A stretch of DNA of 64,000 nucleotides from Pseudomonas sp. PDM16 (lineage in GTDB: Bacteria > Pseudomonadota > Gammaproteobacteria > Pseudomonadales > Pseudomonadaceae): the NCBI RefSeq assembly GCF_014851865.1, contig NZ_JACVAM010000002.1, positions 434,001-498,000 of the forward strand, given 5' to 3'. The notes under the pieces are model-generated. The model did no database searches, was not told the origin of the DNA, and was given only the letters and a program-made list of their open reading frames with translations. Made by a program: the position numbers and the translations under genes. Positions 35,409-45,134 of the stretch are shown here, piece by piece (position 1 is the first letter of the stretch; each line of letters opens with the position of its first letter).

Positions 35409-38400
35409 ATGACCGATATCGCTCCCCTGCACAAGAACATCGACCAAGCCCTGATCGCCGATCGCCATCGTCTGCGTCGTCAGCTCCATGAGCTGCAGAA
35501 GCATCCCGACGAGGCCAAGTTGGCGCAGTGGCTGGAGCGCTTCCAGGCCTCCATCGCCAAGGTCGAGGCGCGCAAGCGCAGCATCCCGACCATCCGCTAC
35601 GACGACGCGCTGCCGATCGCCGCCAAGCGCGACGAGATCAAGGCTGCGTTGGAGAAACACCAGGTGCTGGTGATCGCCGGCGAAACCGGTTCGGGCAAGA
35701 CCACCCAACTGCCGAAGATCTGCCTGGAGATCGGTCGCGGCCTGCATGGCCTGATCGGCCACACCCAGCCACGTCGTCTGGCCGCGCGCAGCGTTGCCAC
35801 CCGGGTGGCAGAGGAGATCGCCACGCCGCTCGGCGAGCTGGTCGGCTATCAGGTGCGCTTCGAGGATCAGAGCAAGGACAGCACGCTGATCAAGCTGATG
35901 ACCGACGGCATCCTGCTCGCCGAGACTCAGCACGACCGCTTCCTGGAGAAGTACGACACCATCATCGTCGACGAGGCCCACGAACGTAGCCTCAACATCG
36001 ACTTCCTGCTCGGCTACCTGAAGACCCTGCTGCCGCGCCGCCCCGATCTGAAGCTGATCATCACCTCGGCGACCATCGACCTGGAGCGTTTCAGCAAACA
36101 CTTCAACGATGCGCCGATCATCGAGGTCTCCGGGCGCACCTATCCGGTGGAGACCTGGTACCGCCCGCTGGCCGCCGAGGTGGACGAGGAGGGGGAGAGC
36201 CTGCTCGACGACCTCACCGTCGACCAGGGCATCCTCGCCGCGCTGGACGAGATCGCCGCCCACGAGAGTGCCGAGGGCAAGCGCCCCGGCGATGTTCTGG
36301 TATTCCTCCCCGGCGAGCGTGAGATTCGCGACGCCGCCGAGGTGCTGCGCAAGGCCAACCTGCGCTTCACCGAGGTGCTGCCGCTGTATGCGCGGCTGAC
36401 CCCGGCCGAGCAGCAGAAGATCTTCGCGCCCATGGCCGGACGCAAGATCGTGCTGGCCACCAACGTCGCCGAGACCTCGCTGACCGTACCGGGCATCCGC
36501 TACGTGATCGACAGCGGCACGGCGCGGATCAGCCGCTACAGCTACCGCGCCAAGGTCCAGCGCCTGCCCATCGAGGCCGTGTCCCAGGCCAGCGCCAACC
36601 AGCGCAAGGGCCGTTGCGGCCGGGTCGAGCCGGGCATCTGCATCCGCCTGTACAGCGAGGAGGATTTCCTCGGCCGCCCCGAGTTCACCGATCCGGAAAT
36701 CCTGCGCACCAACCTGGCGGCGGTGATCCTGCAGATGCTGCATCTGCGCCTGGGCAGCATCGAGGACTTCCCCTTTATCGAGCCGCCAGATGGCAAGGCC
36801 ATCAGCGACGGCTTCACCCTGTTGCAGGAGCTGTCGGCGGTCAACCGCGAGAGCCAGCTGACTCCGCTGGGCCGCCAGTTGGCGCGCCTGCCCATCGACC
36901 CGCGTCTGGGCCGCATGGTGCTGGAAGCGGCCAAGCTCGGCAGCCTGGAAGAGATCCTCATCGTTGCCTCGGCACTGTCCGTGCAGGACCCGCGCGAGCG
37001 GCCGATGGAGCGCCAGCAGGCCGCCGACCAGGCCCATGCGCAGTGGAAGGACGTGGATTCCGACTTCGCCGCGCTGATCAACCTGTGGCGCGGCTTCGAA
37101 GAAAAACGCCAGGAGCTGGGCAGCAACCCGCTGCGCAGCTGGTGCAAGAAGAACTTCCTCAACTACCTGCGCCTGCGCGAGTGGCGCGACGCGCACCGCC
37201 AGCTGGTACTGATCGCCCGCGAGCTGCAGCTGTCTGTCGCTAAGACTGGAGCTTCCCAAGCTCATGACATGGGCAAGTCCGCCAAGCCTGGGCAGAAAGG
37301 CCGAGCTGCTCAAGGCCCGCAGCCGACCACCGACACCAAGGTCAATGTCATCGTCCGCGAACAAGCCGAGGCCGGCGAGGCGGCGCAGCGCGCCAAGAGC
37401 TATGCCGCGGTGCACAAGGCGATTCTGTCCGGCCTGCTTAGCCAGATCGGCCAGAAGACCGAGGAGGGCGACTACCTCGGCGCGCGCCAGCGGCGCTTCT
37501 GGATTCACCCGTCCTCGGTGATCGGGCGCAAGAAGCCGACCTGGGTGATGACTGCCGAACTGGTGGAAACCACCAAGCTGTTCGCCCGCCAGGTGGCCAA
37601 GATCGAGCCGGACTGGATCGAGCCGCTGGCCGGCCATCTGATCAAGAAGAACCATTTCGAGCCGCACTGGGAGAAGCGCCGCGGTCAGGTGGTCGCCTTC
37701 GAGCAGGTCACCCTGTACGGGCTGATCGTGGTCGGCCGCCGCCCGGTGCATTTCGGCCCGGTCGACCCGGTGGCCTCGCGTGAACTATTCATCCGCGACG
37801 GCCTGGTGCGCGGCGAGATCAACAGCCGCGCCAAGTGCCTGGCAGCCAACCGCGAGCTGCTGGAGCGCCTCGACGAGCTGGAGGCCAAGGCCCGTCGCCG
37901 CGACATTCTCGCCGACGAGGAAACCCTGTACGCCTTCTACGAGGCGCGCATCCCGGCGGAGATCCACCAGGCCGCCACCTTTGAGCACTGGTACAAGAGC
38001 GAGAGCGCGAAGAACCCGCAGCTGCTGATCATGCGCGAGGAGGACGTGCTGGCGCGTGACGCCAAGGAAGTCACCGCCGCGCAGTACCCGGACATCCTCC
38101 AGCTCGGCGAGCTGCAACTGCCGCTGACCTACCACTTCGAGCCCCATCACCCGCGCGACGGCGTGACCCTGCGTGTGCCGGCGCCGCTGCTGCCGCAACT
38201 GCCGGCGGATCGTTTGGAGTGGCTGGTGCCGGGGCTGATCGAGGCCAAGGCCATCGCCCTGGTGCGCAACCTGCCCAAGGCGTTGCGCAAGAACTTCGTG
38301 CCGGTGCCGGATTTCGTCGGCGCGGCCCTGTCGAAGATCGTCTTCGGCCAGGGCTCGCTGCCCGAATCCCTCGGCCGCGAGCTGACCCGCATGACCGGCG

Positions 38401-39452
38401 CCCGCGTCTCCGATGAGGCCTGGGAAGAGGCTGCGCAACAACTGGAAAGCCACCTCAAGATGAACCTGGAAGTGGTCGACGCCCAGGGCAAGTTCCTCGG
38501 CGAGGGCCGCGACCTGGCCGAGCTGACCGCGCGCTTCGCCGAAGCCAGCCAGGCCGCCCTGGCCATTCCGCAGCAGAAGCAGGAACAGAAACCGGTGGAG
38601 GCCAAGGCCTTCGCCCAGGTTGCCGAGAAGACCCAGCAGAAGATCGCCGGCCTCTCCATGACCGTGTTCCCAGCGCTGGTGGAAGAGGGTGGGGTGGTCA
38701 AGGAAGGGCGCTTCCCGACCCAGGCCGAGGCCGACTTCCAGCACCGCCGTGCGCTGCAGAAACTGCTGCTGCAACAACTGGCCGAGTCCGCCAAGTTCCT
38801 GCGCGGCAAGCTGCCGGGCCTTACCGAGCTGGGTCTGCTGTACCGTGAAATGGGCCGCCCCGAGGCGCTGGTCGAGGACATCCTGCTGGCCAGCCTCGAC
38901 GCCTGCGTGCTCGACGGCGAAGCGACTCTGCCGCGCGACGGTGCAGCCCTGGCTGCCCTGGCCGAGAAGAAGCGCGGCGACTGGACCGGCCACGCCGAGC
39001 GCATCGCCAGGCTGGTGCTGGACATCCTCAAGCTGGCCCACGGCCTGCAGAAGCGCTTCAAGGGCAAGATCGATCTGGCCCAGGCCATGGCCCTCAACGA
39101 CATCAAGCAGCAGCTGGTCAACCTGGTCTACCCCGGCTTCGTCCGCGAAACGCCGGGCGAGTGGCTGAAGGAAATCCCGCGCTACCTCAAGGCCATCGAG
39201 CAGCGCCTGGACAAGGTCGGCGGCCAGGTGCAGCGCGACCGCGTGTGGACCGGCGAGCTGACCGCCGCGTGGGAGCAGTACCAGGCCAGGGCCGCCAAGC
39301 ACGCCCAGGAGGGCAAGCGTGACCCCGAACTGGTGCTGTACCGCTGGATGCTCGAGGAGTACCGCGTGTCGCTATTCGCCCAGCAACTGGGCACGAAAAT
39401 GGCAGTGTCCGACAAGCGGCTGGCCAAACAGTGGAGCCAGGTCGACGCCTGA
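35409..39452 (+). CDS. hrpA: ATP-dependent RNA helicase HrpA (DEAH box)
   Basis: A 1347-residue DEAH-box helicase. It has Walker A GETGSGKT (91-98), DEAH (188-191), the SAT motif in ITSATIDLERF and the QRxGRxGR-type motif NQRKGRCGRVEPG. Beyond the helicase core it has the winged-helix, HA2 and OB-fold domains and the long DUF3418 C-terminal region. HrpA acts on mRNA and on stalled ribosomes. Length is close to E. coli HrpA, with a low-complexity linker near 615-640 (AHDMGKSAKPGQKGRAAQG). The ATG has little ribosome-site support. Confidence 0.97.
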   Translation: MTDIAPLHKNIDQALIADRHRLRRQLHELQKHPDEAKLAQWLERFQASIAKVEARKRSIPTIRYDDALPIAAKRDEIKAALEKHQVLVIAGETGSGKTTQLPKICLEIGRGLHGLIGHTQPRRLAARSVATRVAEEIATPLGELVGYQVRFEDQSKDSTLIKLMTDGILLAETQHDRFLEKYDTIIVDEAHERSLNIDFLLGYLKTLLPRRPDLKLIITSATIDLERFSKHFNDAPIIEVSGRTYPVETWYRPLAAEVDEEGESLLDDLTVDQGILAALDEIAAHESAEGKRPGDVLVFLPGEREIRDAAEVLRKANLRFTEVLPLYARLTPAEQQKIFAPMAGRKIVLATNVAETSLTVPGIRYVIDSGTARISRYSYRAKVQRLPIEAVSQASANQRKGRCGRVEPGICIRLYSEEDFLGRPEFTDPEILRTNLAAVILQMLHLRLGSIEDFPFIEPPDGKAISDGFTLLQELSAVNRESQLTPLGRQLARLPIDPRLGRMVLEAAKLGSLEEILIVASALSVQDPRERPMERQQAADQAHAQWKDVDSDFAALINLWRGFEEKRQELGSNPLRSWCKKNFLNYLRLREWRDAHRQLVLIARELQLSVAKTGASQAHDMGKSAKPGQKGRAAQGPQPTTDTKVNVIVREQAEAGEAAQRAKSYAAVHKAILSGLLSQIGQKTEEGDYLGARQRRFWIHPSSVIGRKKPTWVMTAELVETTKLFARQVAKIEPDWIEPLAGHLIKKNHFEPHWEKRRGQVVAFEQVTLYGLIVVGRRPVHFGPVDPVASRELFIRDGLVRGEINSRAKCLAANRELLERLDELEAKARRRDILADEETLYAFYEARIPAEIHQAATFEHWYKSESAKNPQLLIMREEDVLARDAKEVTAAQYPDILQLGELQLPLTYHFEPHHPRDGVTLRVPAPLLPQLPADRLEWLVPGLIEAKAIALVRNLPKALRKNFVPVPDFVGAALSKIVFGQGSLPESLGRELTRMTGARVSDEAWEEAAQQLESHLKMNLEVVDAQGKFLGEGRDLAELTARFAEASQAALAIPQQKQEQKPVEAKAFAQVAEKTQQKIAGLSMTVFPALVEEGGVVKEGRFPTQAEADFQHRRALQKLLLQQLAESAKFLRGKLPGLTELGLLYREMGRPEALVEDILLASLDACVLDGEATLPRDGAALAALAEKKRGDWTGHAERIARLVLDILKLAHGLQKRFKGKIDLAQAMALNDIKQQLVNLVYPGFVRETPGEWLKEIPRYLKAIEQRLDKVGGQVQRDRVWTGELTAAWEQYQARAAKHAQEGKRDPELVLYRWMLEEYRVSLFAQQLGTKMAVSDKRLAKQWSQVDA

Positions 39453-39544
39453 TGGCATTTTGAGCTCATGTCGATGCAATTACGGCCGACATAGGAGAGC
39501 CGCCATCGGGCGGCTCTTCTCGGCCACTGGACAGGAGTTCCCCA

Positions 39545-40642
39545 GTGAGGGTGATCGAAACGCTGGCGCGGTCGCTGGACCCCCTGTACGGCTTGCCTGC
39601 CGCGACGCGGCAGGAGTTCGTCCGTTGGTACCGGCAGGCCAAGCTGCCGCAGATTCGTTCCGTCGCCTTCCTGACCACGGTGCTGTACCTGATCTACGCT
39701 GCCATCGAGCAGAACGTGGCGCAGGATCACCACGGCCTGCGCCTGCTGGTGCATGGCGTGCTGGTACCGCTGTCGCTGCTGGCGGTGGGCGTGATGAGTT
39801 TTCGCGAGGAGATGCATCGCTGGATGCGGGTGCTGCTGAGCGTGGCGCCGATCAGCGCGGTGGTCGCCAACCTGGCCTTCAACTTCCGTAACCCCGACTT
39901 CGCCTACTTCGTGCCGGAGATCTACCTCAACCTGATGTGGACCTTCACCGTCTCCGGCCTGATCCTGCGCCAGGCCCTGCTGACGGCCAGTGTGTCCACC
40001 GCCGTGCTGCTCGCCTTCACCCTGCTGGATGCCATGCAACCGGGGGCGCAGCAGCTGCACTTCATCTGGATACTGGCCGCATTCTCCTTCGGCGTGCTCT
40101 GCGCCTTCGTGATGGAGAAGGCACACAAGACCATGTTCCTGCACCAGGACCGGCTGGCCCTGAGCGCCAGCCTCGACGGCCTCACCGGCCTGTGGAACCG
40201 CGCGCGCATCGACCAGCTGTTCGCCGACGAGATCACCCGCGCCCAGCGCTATGGCACGCCGTTCTCGGTGATCCTGCTGGACATCGACCATTTCAAGCAC
40301 GTCAACGACGACCACGGCCACGCGGTGGGCGACAGCGTGCTGCGCCAGTTCTCCGCGCTGCTGCGCGACAACGTGCGCAGCGTCGACAAGGTCGGCCGCC
40401 TCGGTGGCGAGGAATTCCTCGTCATCCTGCCGGAGATTGACGCCGAGCAGGCCCAGGTAGCCGCGCGCACCCTGCAGGAGCGCATCCGCCAGTTCGACTT
40501 CGATACCGTGCTGCGCAAGACCGCCAGCTTCGGCATCACCCAGTTCCATGGCGACGAGAACCCGCAGCACATGCTCGACCGTGCCGACCGCGCCCTGTAC
40601 AAGGCCAAGGCCGGCGGCCGCGACCGCATCGAGGTGCACTGA
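39545..40642 (+). CDS. Membrane-bound diguanylate cyclase
   Basis: A 365-residue GGDEF protein. About six membrane helices (about 40-190) form an unclassified sensor, and the C-terminal GGDEF domain carries GGEEF at 287-291, so cyclic-di-GMP synthesis is expected. The inhibitory I-site RSVD (278-281) lies exactly five residues ahead, implying product feedback. It starts with GTG at 39545 after GGAG with 8-bp spacing. No partner gene is evident; it stands alone after hrpA. Confidence 0.93.
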   Translation: MRVIETLARSLDPLYGLPAATRQEFVRWYRQAKLPQIRSVAFLTTVLYLIYAAIEQNVAQDHHGLRLLVHGVLVPLSLLAVGVMSFREEMHRWMRVLLSVAPISAVVANLAFNFRNPDFAYFVPEIYLNLMWTFTVSGLILRQALLTASVSTAVLLAFTLLDAMQPGAQQLHFIWILAAFSFGVLCAFVMEKAHKTMFLHQDRLALSASLDGLTGLWNRARIDQLFADEITRAQRYGTPFSVILLDIDHFKHVNDDHGHAVGDSVLRQFSALLRDNVRSVDKVGRLGGEEFLVILPEIDAEQAQVAARTLQERIRQFDFDTVLRKTASFGITQFHGDENPQHMLDRADRALYKAKAGGRDRIEVH

Positions 40643-40727
40643 ATCGGCGCGCGATGACCCAGGTCAAGGTGCGGTCGCACCATCGGCGTAGCCTGCAACC
40701 ATCGCAGCAGTCTGTACGAGGCGCGCC

Positions 40728-40955
40728 ATGGCCAAGAAATTCCCGCTCAACCCACCCCATCCCGAGCGCATCTGCTGGGGCTGCGACCTGTATTGCCCGA
40801 GTACCTCGCTGGCGTGCGGCAACGGTGCGGACCGCACCATGCACCCGGTCGAGACCTTCGGCGAGGACTGGTACCAGTTCGGCGACCTGGGCTTTACCCC
40901 AGAGCCCGGCAGCAAGCACGTCGAGCTGATCCCGATCGTACCCGTCACCGAGTAG
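40728..40955 (+). CDS. DUF3079 family small protein
   Basis: A 75-residue protein matching DUF3079: MAKKFPLNPPHPERICWGCD at the start, then a cluster of four cysteines (16, 19, 23 and 30; CWGCDLYC...C), which suggests a zinc or iron-sulfur site. The function is unknown. ATG follows GAGGCGCGCC. It is a single gene between the diguanylate cyclase and DUF3087 genes. Confidence 0.88.
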   Translation: MAKKFPLNPPHPERICWGCDLYCPSTSLACGNGADRTMHPVETFGEDWYQFGDLGFTPEPGSKHVELIPIVPVTE

Positions 40956-41058
40956 CCGCCGCGCCTGCTGACGCAGGTCAAGCTTTGCCACACATCGGGC
41001 TCGACCCCTCCGGCCCGATCAGGCAAGGTGGCGGCCTTTCGTGACTGCCAGGATCGCC

Positions 41059-41601
41059 ATGACCACCCTGTTCGAAATCCAGCCCATGAGCCCCGAGCGC
41101 TATCGCCAGCAGACCCGGCGCAGCACCTACGCCGTCATCGGCCTGTTCCTGGCCCTGGGCATGCTCTGTGCCACCGCCAGCACCCAGCTGTTCGGCGCGG
41201 CCGATGGCGACAACTTCAAGTGGAACCTGATCGGCGTGCTACTCGGCCTGGGCCTGACCGTCGCCGTGGTGCGCCTGCAGTTGTGGCACCGACCGTTCAT
41301 GGCTGCCGCCGCCTATGGCTGGCGGCTCAAGCGCAGCCTGATGCGCGTCACCAACGTCATGCACCACGTGCAGGCCGGTGTGAAACTGGGCGATGAGAGC
41401 GCCATGAAGCTGCTGCGCTTCTACCACCTGGGTGTTTCCCAGATGCACCAGCTGGACGGCAACAGCGCCGACCTCAGCCAGATGGTCCGCGAGATCGACG
41501 ACCACCGCGAAGCCATGCTGGCGCGCGGGCTCGACCCGGAGCAGAGCCGCCTCGACGGGGCCTGGCTGGAAGCGGTCAAGCGCATCGATGCCAAGCGCTG
41601 A
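41059..41601 (+). CDS. DUF3087 family membrane protein
   Basis: A 180-residue protein with two membrane helices (about 22-45 and 57-75) and a cytoplasmic C-terminal helical region (HLGVSQMHQLDGNSADLSQM). It matches DUF3087, a family of unknown function. The start at 41059 is chosen over the upstream GTG (41041) because AGGATCGCC directly precedes it. It ends 5 bp from the convergent LysE gene. Confidence 0.85.
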   Translation: MTTLFEIQPMSPERYRQQTRRSTYAVIGLFLALGMLCATASTQLFGAADGDNFKWNLIGVLLGLGLTVAVVRLQLWHRPFMAAAAYGWRLKRSLMRVTNVMHHVQAGVKLGDESAMKLLRFYHLGVSQMHQLDGNSADLSQMVREIDDHREAMLARGLDPEQSRLDGAWLEAVKRIDAKR

Positions 41602-41606
41602 GCCGG

Positions 41607-42200
41607 CTACAGCAGCAACGCCAGCCAGGTAGACACGAACAGCAGCACCGCCAGCGCCTGGTTGAAGCGCTGCATCCGCTTGGGCGACTGCAACAGGCGT
41701 GCGCTGCCGGCGCCGAGCAACGCCCAGGCGGTCATGCTCGGCACGGCCAGCAGCAGGAAGATCAGCGACAGTTGCAGCACGCGCGCGGCCTTGTCCTCGC
41801 TGCCAGCGGCGAACACGCTGACCACCGCGACCGCCATCATCCACACCTTGGGGTTCACCAGTTGCAGCGCCGCGGCGCCCAGCGGGCCGAGTTCGCGCTC
41901 GTCCGTGGTGTTCAGCGGCGTGGCGGCGCTACGCAGCAACTGCCAGGCCAACCAACTCAGCCACAGCGCGCCGAGCCAGCTCATCGCCAGTTGCACACGC
42001 GGGTAGCGCAACAACGCCTCGCCCAGGCCCAAGCCCACCAGCAGCACGATCAGCGCCGCCGCCAGGCAGGCGCCGAGTACCAGCGGCAGGGTGGCACGCA
42101 CACCGAAGCGCGCGCCGTGGCTGAGCGCCAGGATATTGGTCGGCCCCGGCGTGATGGTGGCGACGAAGGCGAACAGCAGGAAGGGCAACAGGGACTGCAT
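41607..42200 (-). CDS. LysE/RhtB-family amino-acid exporter
   Basis: A 197-residue membrane protein with about six helices and the family opening FAFVATITPGPTNILALSHGARFG. Such proteins export amino acids or homoserine lactone-like compounds. It lies 95 bp downstream of an AraC-type gene on the same strand, which probably controls it. The substrate is not evident. Confidence 0.92.
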   Translation of the reverse strand: MQSLLPFLLFAFVATITPGPTNILALSHGARFGVRATLPLVLGACLAAALIVLLVGLGLGEALLRYPRVQLAMSWLGALWLSWLAWQLLRSAATPLNTTDERELGPLGAAALQLVNPKVWMMAVAVVSVFAAGSEDKAARVLQLSLIFLLLAVPSMTAWALLGAGSARLLQSPKRMQRFNQALAVLLFVSTWLALLL

Positions 42201-42295
42201 GGTTCAGCCCCTCCGACCGTGGCGAGAATGATGGGTAGCACGCATGGCATGGGTTCTCCGTGTAAGGGAGGACCATGCTGCGGGTTGGCAGTGGA

Positions 42296-43132
42296 TCAGT
42301 CTGGAAGCTTTGAGCAGCGGCGACGGTAGTCGGCTGGGGTGAGCTGGTAGGCGCGGCGGAACCAGCGGCCCAGGTGGCTCTGGTCGGCGAAGCCCAGCGC
42401 GCTGGCCACGTCCGCCGGCGTGTCGCCACGGGCCAGGCGCTGGCGTGCCTTGGCCAGGCGCAGCTGGATCAGATAGGCATGCGGCGCTACGCCGAAGGCG
42501 CTCTTGAAGGCGCGGCTGAGGCGGAAGCGATCCACCCCGCAGGCCGCCGCCGTGTCGTCCAGGCCGATGTCCTGGTCGAAGTTCGCGTGCAGGTAGTCGC
42601 GCGCCATCTGTGCCACCAGCGGCAGGCGCGGGTCCGGGTTCTCCCGCTTGCGCCACTGCAGGCGGCTGGTCATGGTGCCGAGCAGGTCGTCGATGGCGGT
42701 CTGCCGGACGATGCGCAGGTCGCCCTCGTGCAGCGTCTGGAAGGCGCGGAAGATGGCGCCGGCCAGGCGGCTGTCGGTGTTGAGGATATTGGCGAAGCTC
42801 GGCGTGCTGTCCGCCGGCGCGTGCTCGAACAGCGCATGCAGCTCGCGCTCCAGCCATTGCGGGTCGATGTACAGCATCGAATAGGTGAAGCCTTCCTCGG
42901 TCGGCGCGTGGCCGTCGTGGATCTCCCCCGGCTCCAGGAGGATCACCTTGCCCGGCGTGCTCAGGTGCTTCTCGCGCCGGCAGTTGAACTGCTGCACGCC
43001 CTGTTCGGTGACGCCGACCAGGTAGCTGTCGTGCCAGTGCGGGTCGTAGGCGTGGCCCTCGAAATGCGCACGGATCGACTCGATGCCGGTGTCGGCATCC
43101 TGAGCGAGGTCGATCCAGTTGCGTGTGCTCAC
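42296..43132 (-). CDS. AraC-family regulator with cupin sensor domain
   Basis: A 278-residue AraC regulator. The N-terminal AraC-binding cupin (about 20-110) has HWHDSYLVGVTEQGVQQF and GKVILLEPGEIHDGH. The C-terminal double helix-turn-helix (about 180-275) has DDTAAACGVDRFRLSRAFK and ALGFADQSHLGRWFRRAY. Pairing with LysE exporters is common in pseudomonads; it probably activates the exporter in response to an amino acid. Confidence 0.92.
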   Translation of the reverse strand: MSTRNWIDLAQDADTGIESIRAHFEGHAYDPHWHDSYLVGVTEQGVQQFNCRREKHLSTPGKVILLEPGEIHDGHAPTEEGFTYSMLYIDPQWLERELHALFEHAPADSTPSFANILNTDSRLAGAIFRAFQTLHEGDLRIVRQTAIDDLLGTMTSRLQWRKRENPDPRLPLVAQMARDYLHANFDQDIGLDDTAAACGVDRFRLSRAFKSAFGVAPHAYLIQLRLAKARQRLARGDTPADVASALGFADQSHLGRWFRRAYQLTPADYRRRCSKLPD

Positions 43133-43236
43133 GGTGCGTTCCGGCGGGAGTGAAGGGGGCGAGTCCCGACCTTAACCGGTTTGCCAGGCGAGGTTTAGAA
43201 CATTCGTGCAGGGTGCCGGCCGTTCGTCCGCACGCC

Positions 43237-44110
43237 TTAGTCTTCCCCGTTGCCCAGGGTGCGGTCGAGGAAATCGCGCATCAGCTCCGCCGCCTCCTGC
43301 AGGTGCGTCTCCAGCAGCCAGTGGCCGCCTTCCTCGAACAGGTGCAGCTCCGCCTCCGGCAGGTCGCGCAGGTAGGCGCGGGCCGAGCCCTCGAGCATGT
43401 AGCCGTCGCGCGGGCCCCAGAGGATCAGCGTCGGCGGCTGGTGCTGGCGCAGGTAGGCCTGGTAGTGGGGGAACCAGGCCAGGTTGTCCTTGAGTCCGGC
43501 GATCAGGTTCACCGCGATCTGCTTGCGCTGCCGCGTCATCAACGCCCAGTGCAGGTGCCACAGGTCCGGCGGGATATGCGCCGCCAGTGGCGGGTCGACG
43601 TCGTTGAGAAACTCGTCGCGAAAACCCTCCAGGCTCACCGCCTCGGCTAGCGTGGCGCGTGCTTCCTCGCTGGGGTGGGCGAAGAACTGCTTGAGCGCCT
43701 CGTATTTCGGCCCCAGCTGGTCCTCGTAGATATCGCCGTTCTGCAGGATCAGCGCGGTGATGCGCTGCGGCCGGCTGATCGCCAGGCGCAGGCCGATCTG
43801 CGAGCCGAAGTCGTGCAGGTACAGGGCGAAGTGCTCGATGCCCAGCTGGTTGGTGAAGCGCGCGAGGAAGTGGGCGTAGCCATCGAAGTCGTAGCCGAAG
43901 TCATAGGGCGTGGCCGAATAGCCGCAACCGGGAAAGTCCGGCGCCACCAGCCGCCAGCAGCGGCATCAGGTTGCGGAACTCGTACGAGGAGCAGGGGTAG
44001 CCGTGCGGTAGCAACAACACCGGCGCATCGGCAGGGCCGGCCTCACGGTAGAAGATATCGACGCCGTCGAGGTCCAGGCGCAGGTGGCGAACGCAAGTAG
44101 GCGAGGGCAT
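43237..44110 (-). pseudogene. Alpha/beta hydrolase (epoxide hydrolase/dehalogenase-like), frameshifted
   Basis: Two frames together encode one hydrolase. Codons from 44110 read MPSPTCVRHLRLDLDGVDIF through HGYPCSSYEFRNLMPLLA; the rest, from about 43950 to 43237, reads RLVAPDFPGCGYSATPYDFG onward in another frame. The shift lies near 43941-43960, where the gene reads GCTGGCGGCTGGTGGCG, as if a short stretch between GCTGGCGG copies had been lost. The nucleophile position is Asp in LHDFGSQIG, acid Asp in WGPRDGYM, His in EEGGHWLLE. Without correction the product is truncated after about 69 residues. A sequencing error is possible. Confidence 0.8.
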
Positions 44111-44196
44111 GGGGCTTACCAGGAGGCATGTGGTCCCGTTTATGACCGCGCCACGCCGCCCCGTGCTTCGCTCATCCGCCGGATGGTCGGCGAACC

Positions 44197-44412
44197 TCAG
44201 CGTTTACCGGCGATATCCCGGATATAGAGCGCTTCCACCTTCTCCCGCGCCCAGGGCGTTTTGCGCAGGAACTTGAGGCTGGAGTCGACGCTGGGCTCGT
44301 GGGTGAAACAGCGGATGGCGATGAGCTGGCCGAGGCGGTCCCAGCCGTGTTTGTCGACCAGGGCCTGGACGATGGCTTTCAGGGGGAGGCCGTGGAGGGG
44401 GTCGTTGCTCAT
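44197..44412 (-). CDS. VF530/DUF2132 family DNA-binding-like small protein
   Basis: A 71-residue protein matching the VF530 family: [54 protein letters not shown]. The fold is a small helical bundle proposed to bind DNA; function unsettled. ATG at 44412 is chosen for the family N-terminus. Immediately upstream (44413 onward) begins the repeat-like intergenic element, so its promoter may lie inside that element. Confidence 0.88.
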   Translation of the reverse strand: MSNDPLHGLPLKAIVQALVDKHGWDRLGQLIAIRCFTHEPSVDSSLKFLRKTPWAREKVEALYIRDIAGKR

Positions 44413-45134
44413 CGGGTTTTGCTCAGGGCTGGCGGGGAGTTGGGGCGGGCACTGTAACTCCCCGCTGTCGATTGTGGGAGTGGCGCTTGTCTGTGTGCCG
44501 TTGCTCTTTGATTCGGTTGGCGGAGGTATCAGTTCCGCCCTGCTGGGCGGGTTCCTTTTGGCAGTCGCCCGGATGGCCGGCCCCGCCAAAAGGAACCAAA
44601 AGGTCTTGCCCCGCCATCCGGCCCTGCGCTTCGCTCCGGGTTCGTTCACTCCATCGCCGCTCCAGGGGCACGTCGCGAAGGGCCATCCTTGGCCCATCGC
44701 GTCTCTCGCGGCATCCATGCCGCTCAACCCCTTCCGCAACGATTCTGTTCACCCTTCTGAAGGGGCGATTGGAGCTGCTTGAAGGTCCCGTGCAAGAAGA
44801 GCCTGCAGGCAACTCGGGTTCCGAACCCCGTCAGGAGGCCGAGTGGAGGTGTTGCGCAGGGGGACGCGAGGCAGGACGCCGAGCTAGGAACGAAGGGACA
44901 GGGACGTCCCTTCGTGACGGCCCCCGGAGCAGCACCGGAGCGAGGGAAGTCTGGCCGCAGGCCAGACCCGGATGCCGGGCGCGCTTTCTCTTTGGTTACT
45001 TTCTCTTTGCGCGTGCAAAGAGAAAGTAACTCGCCGTGCAAGGCGAAATCTGTAGTTTGGGTCGAGATAATTGGTGTTTTATAACCTATATCAAGGTCGT
45101 GAGTCGTGGTTTGCCCTCCTATTGATTAGAGTGT
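44413..45134. other. 722-bp gene-free region: repeat-like element rich in inverted repeats
   Basis: No open frame here looks like a gene. Inverted repeats are strong: GGTTCCTTTTGGC (44550-44562) with its complement at 44585-44597; CTGGCC/GGCCAG around GCA (44951-44965); and a 16-bp perfect stem GTTACTTTCTCTTTGC (44995-45010) with complement 45015-45030. This style (a GTTACTTTCTCTTTG hairpin ending a GC-rich block) resembles intergenic repeats found in many copies in pseudomonad genomes. After 45040 the base composition drops sharply. Confidence 0.6.
44995..45030. repeat. 16-bp perfect inverted repeat at the end of the element
   Basis: Arms 44995-45010 and 45015-45030 with a GCGT loop. It marks the right end of the GC-rich repeat-like block, just before the AT-rich ATPase segment. 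It could be a terminator-like hairpin or an element terminus. Confidence 0.7.

Noticed and set aside
35070..37751. Very long open frame (893 codons) opposite hrpA
   Set aside because: Antisense to a complete DEAH helicase whose motifs are all present; the composition is typical of a GC-driven shadow.
37785..39302. Open frame (505 codons) opposite the hrpA 3' half
   Set aside because: Antisense shadow of the DUF3418 region.
44472..45029. Open frames across the repeat-like element
   Set aside because: Overlapping frames on both strands follow the inverted repeats and resemble the spurious proteins often predicted in such elements.
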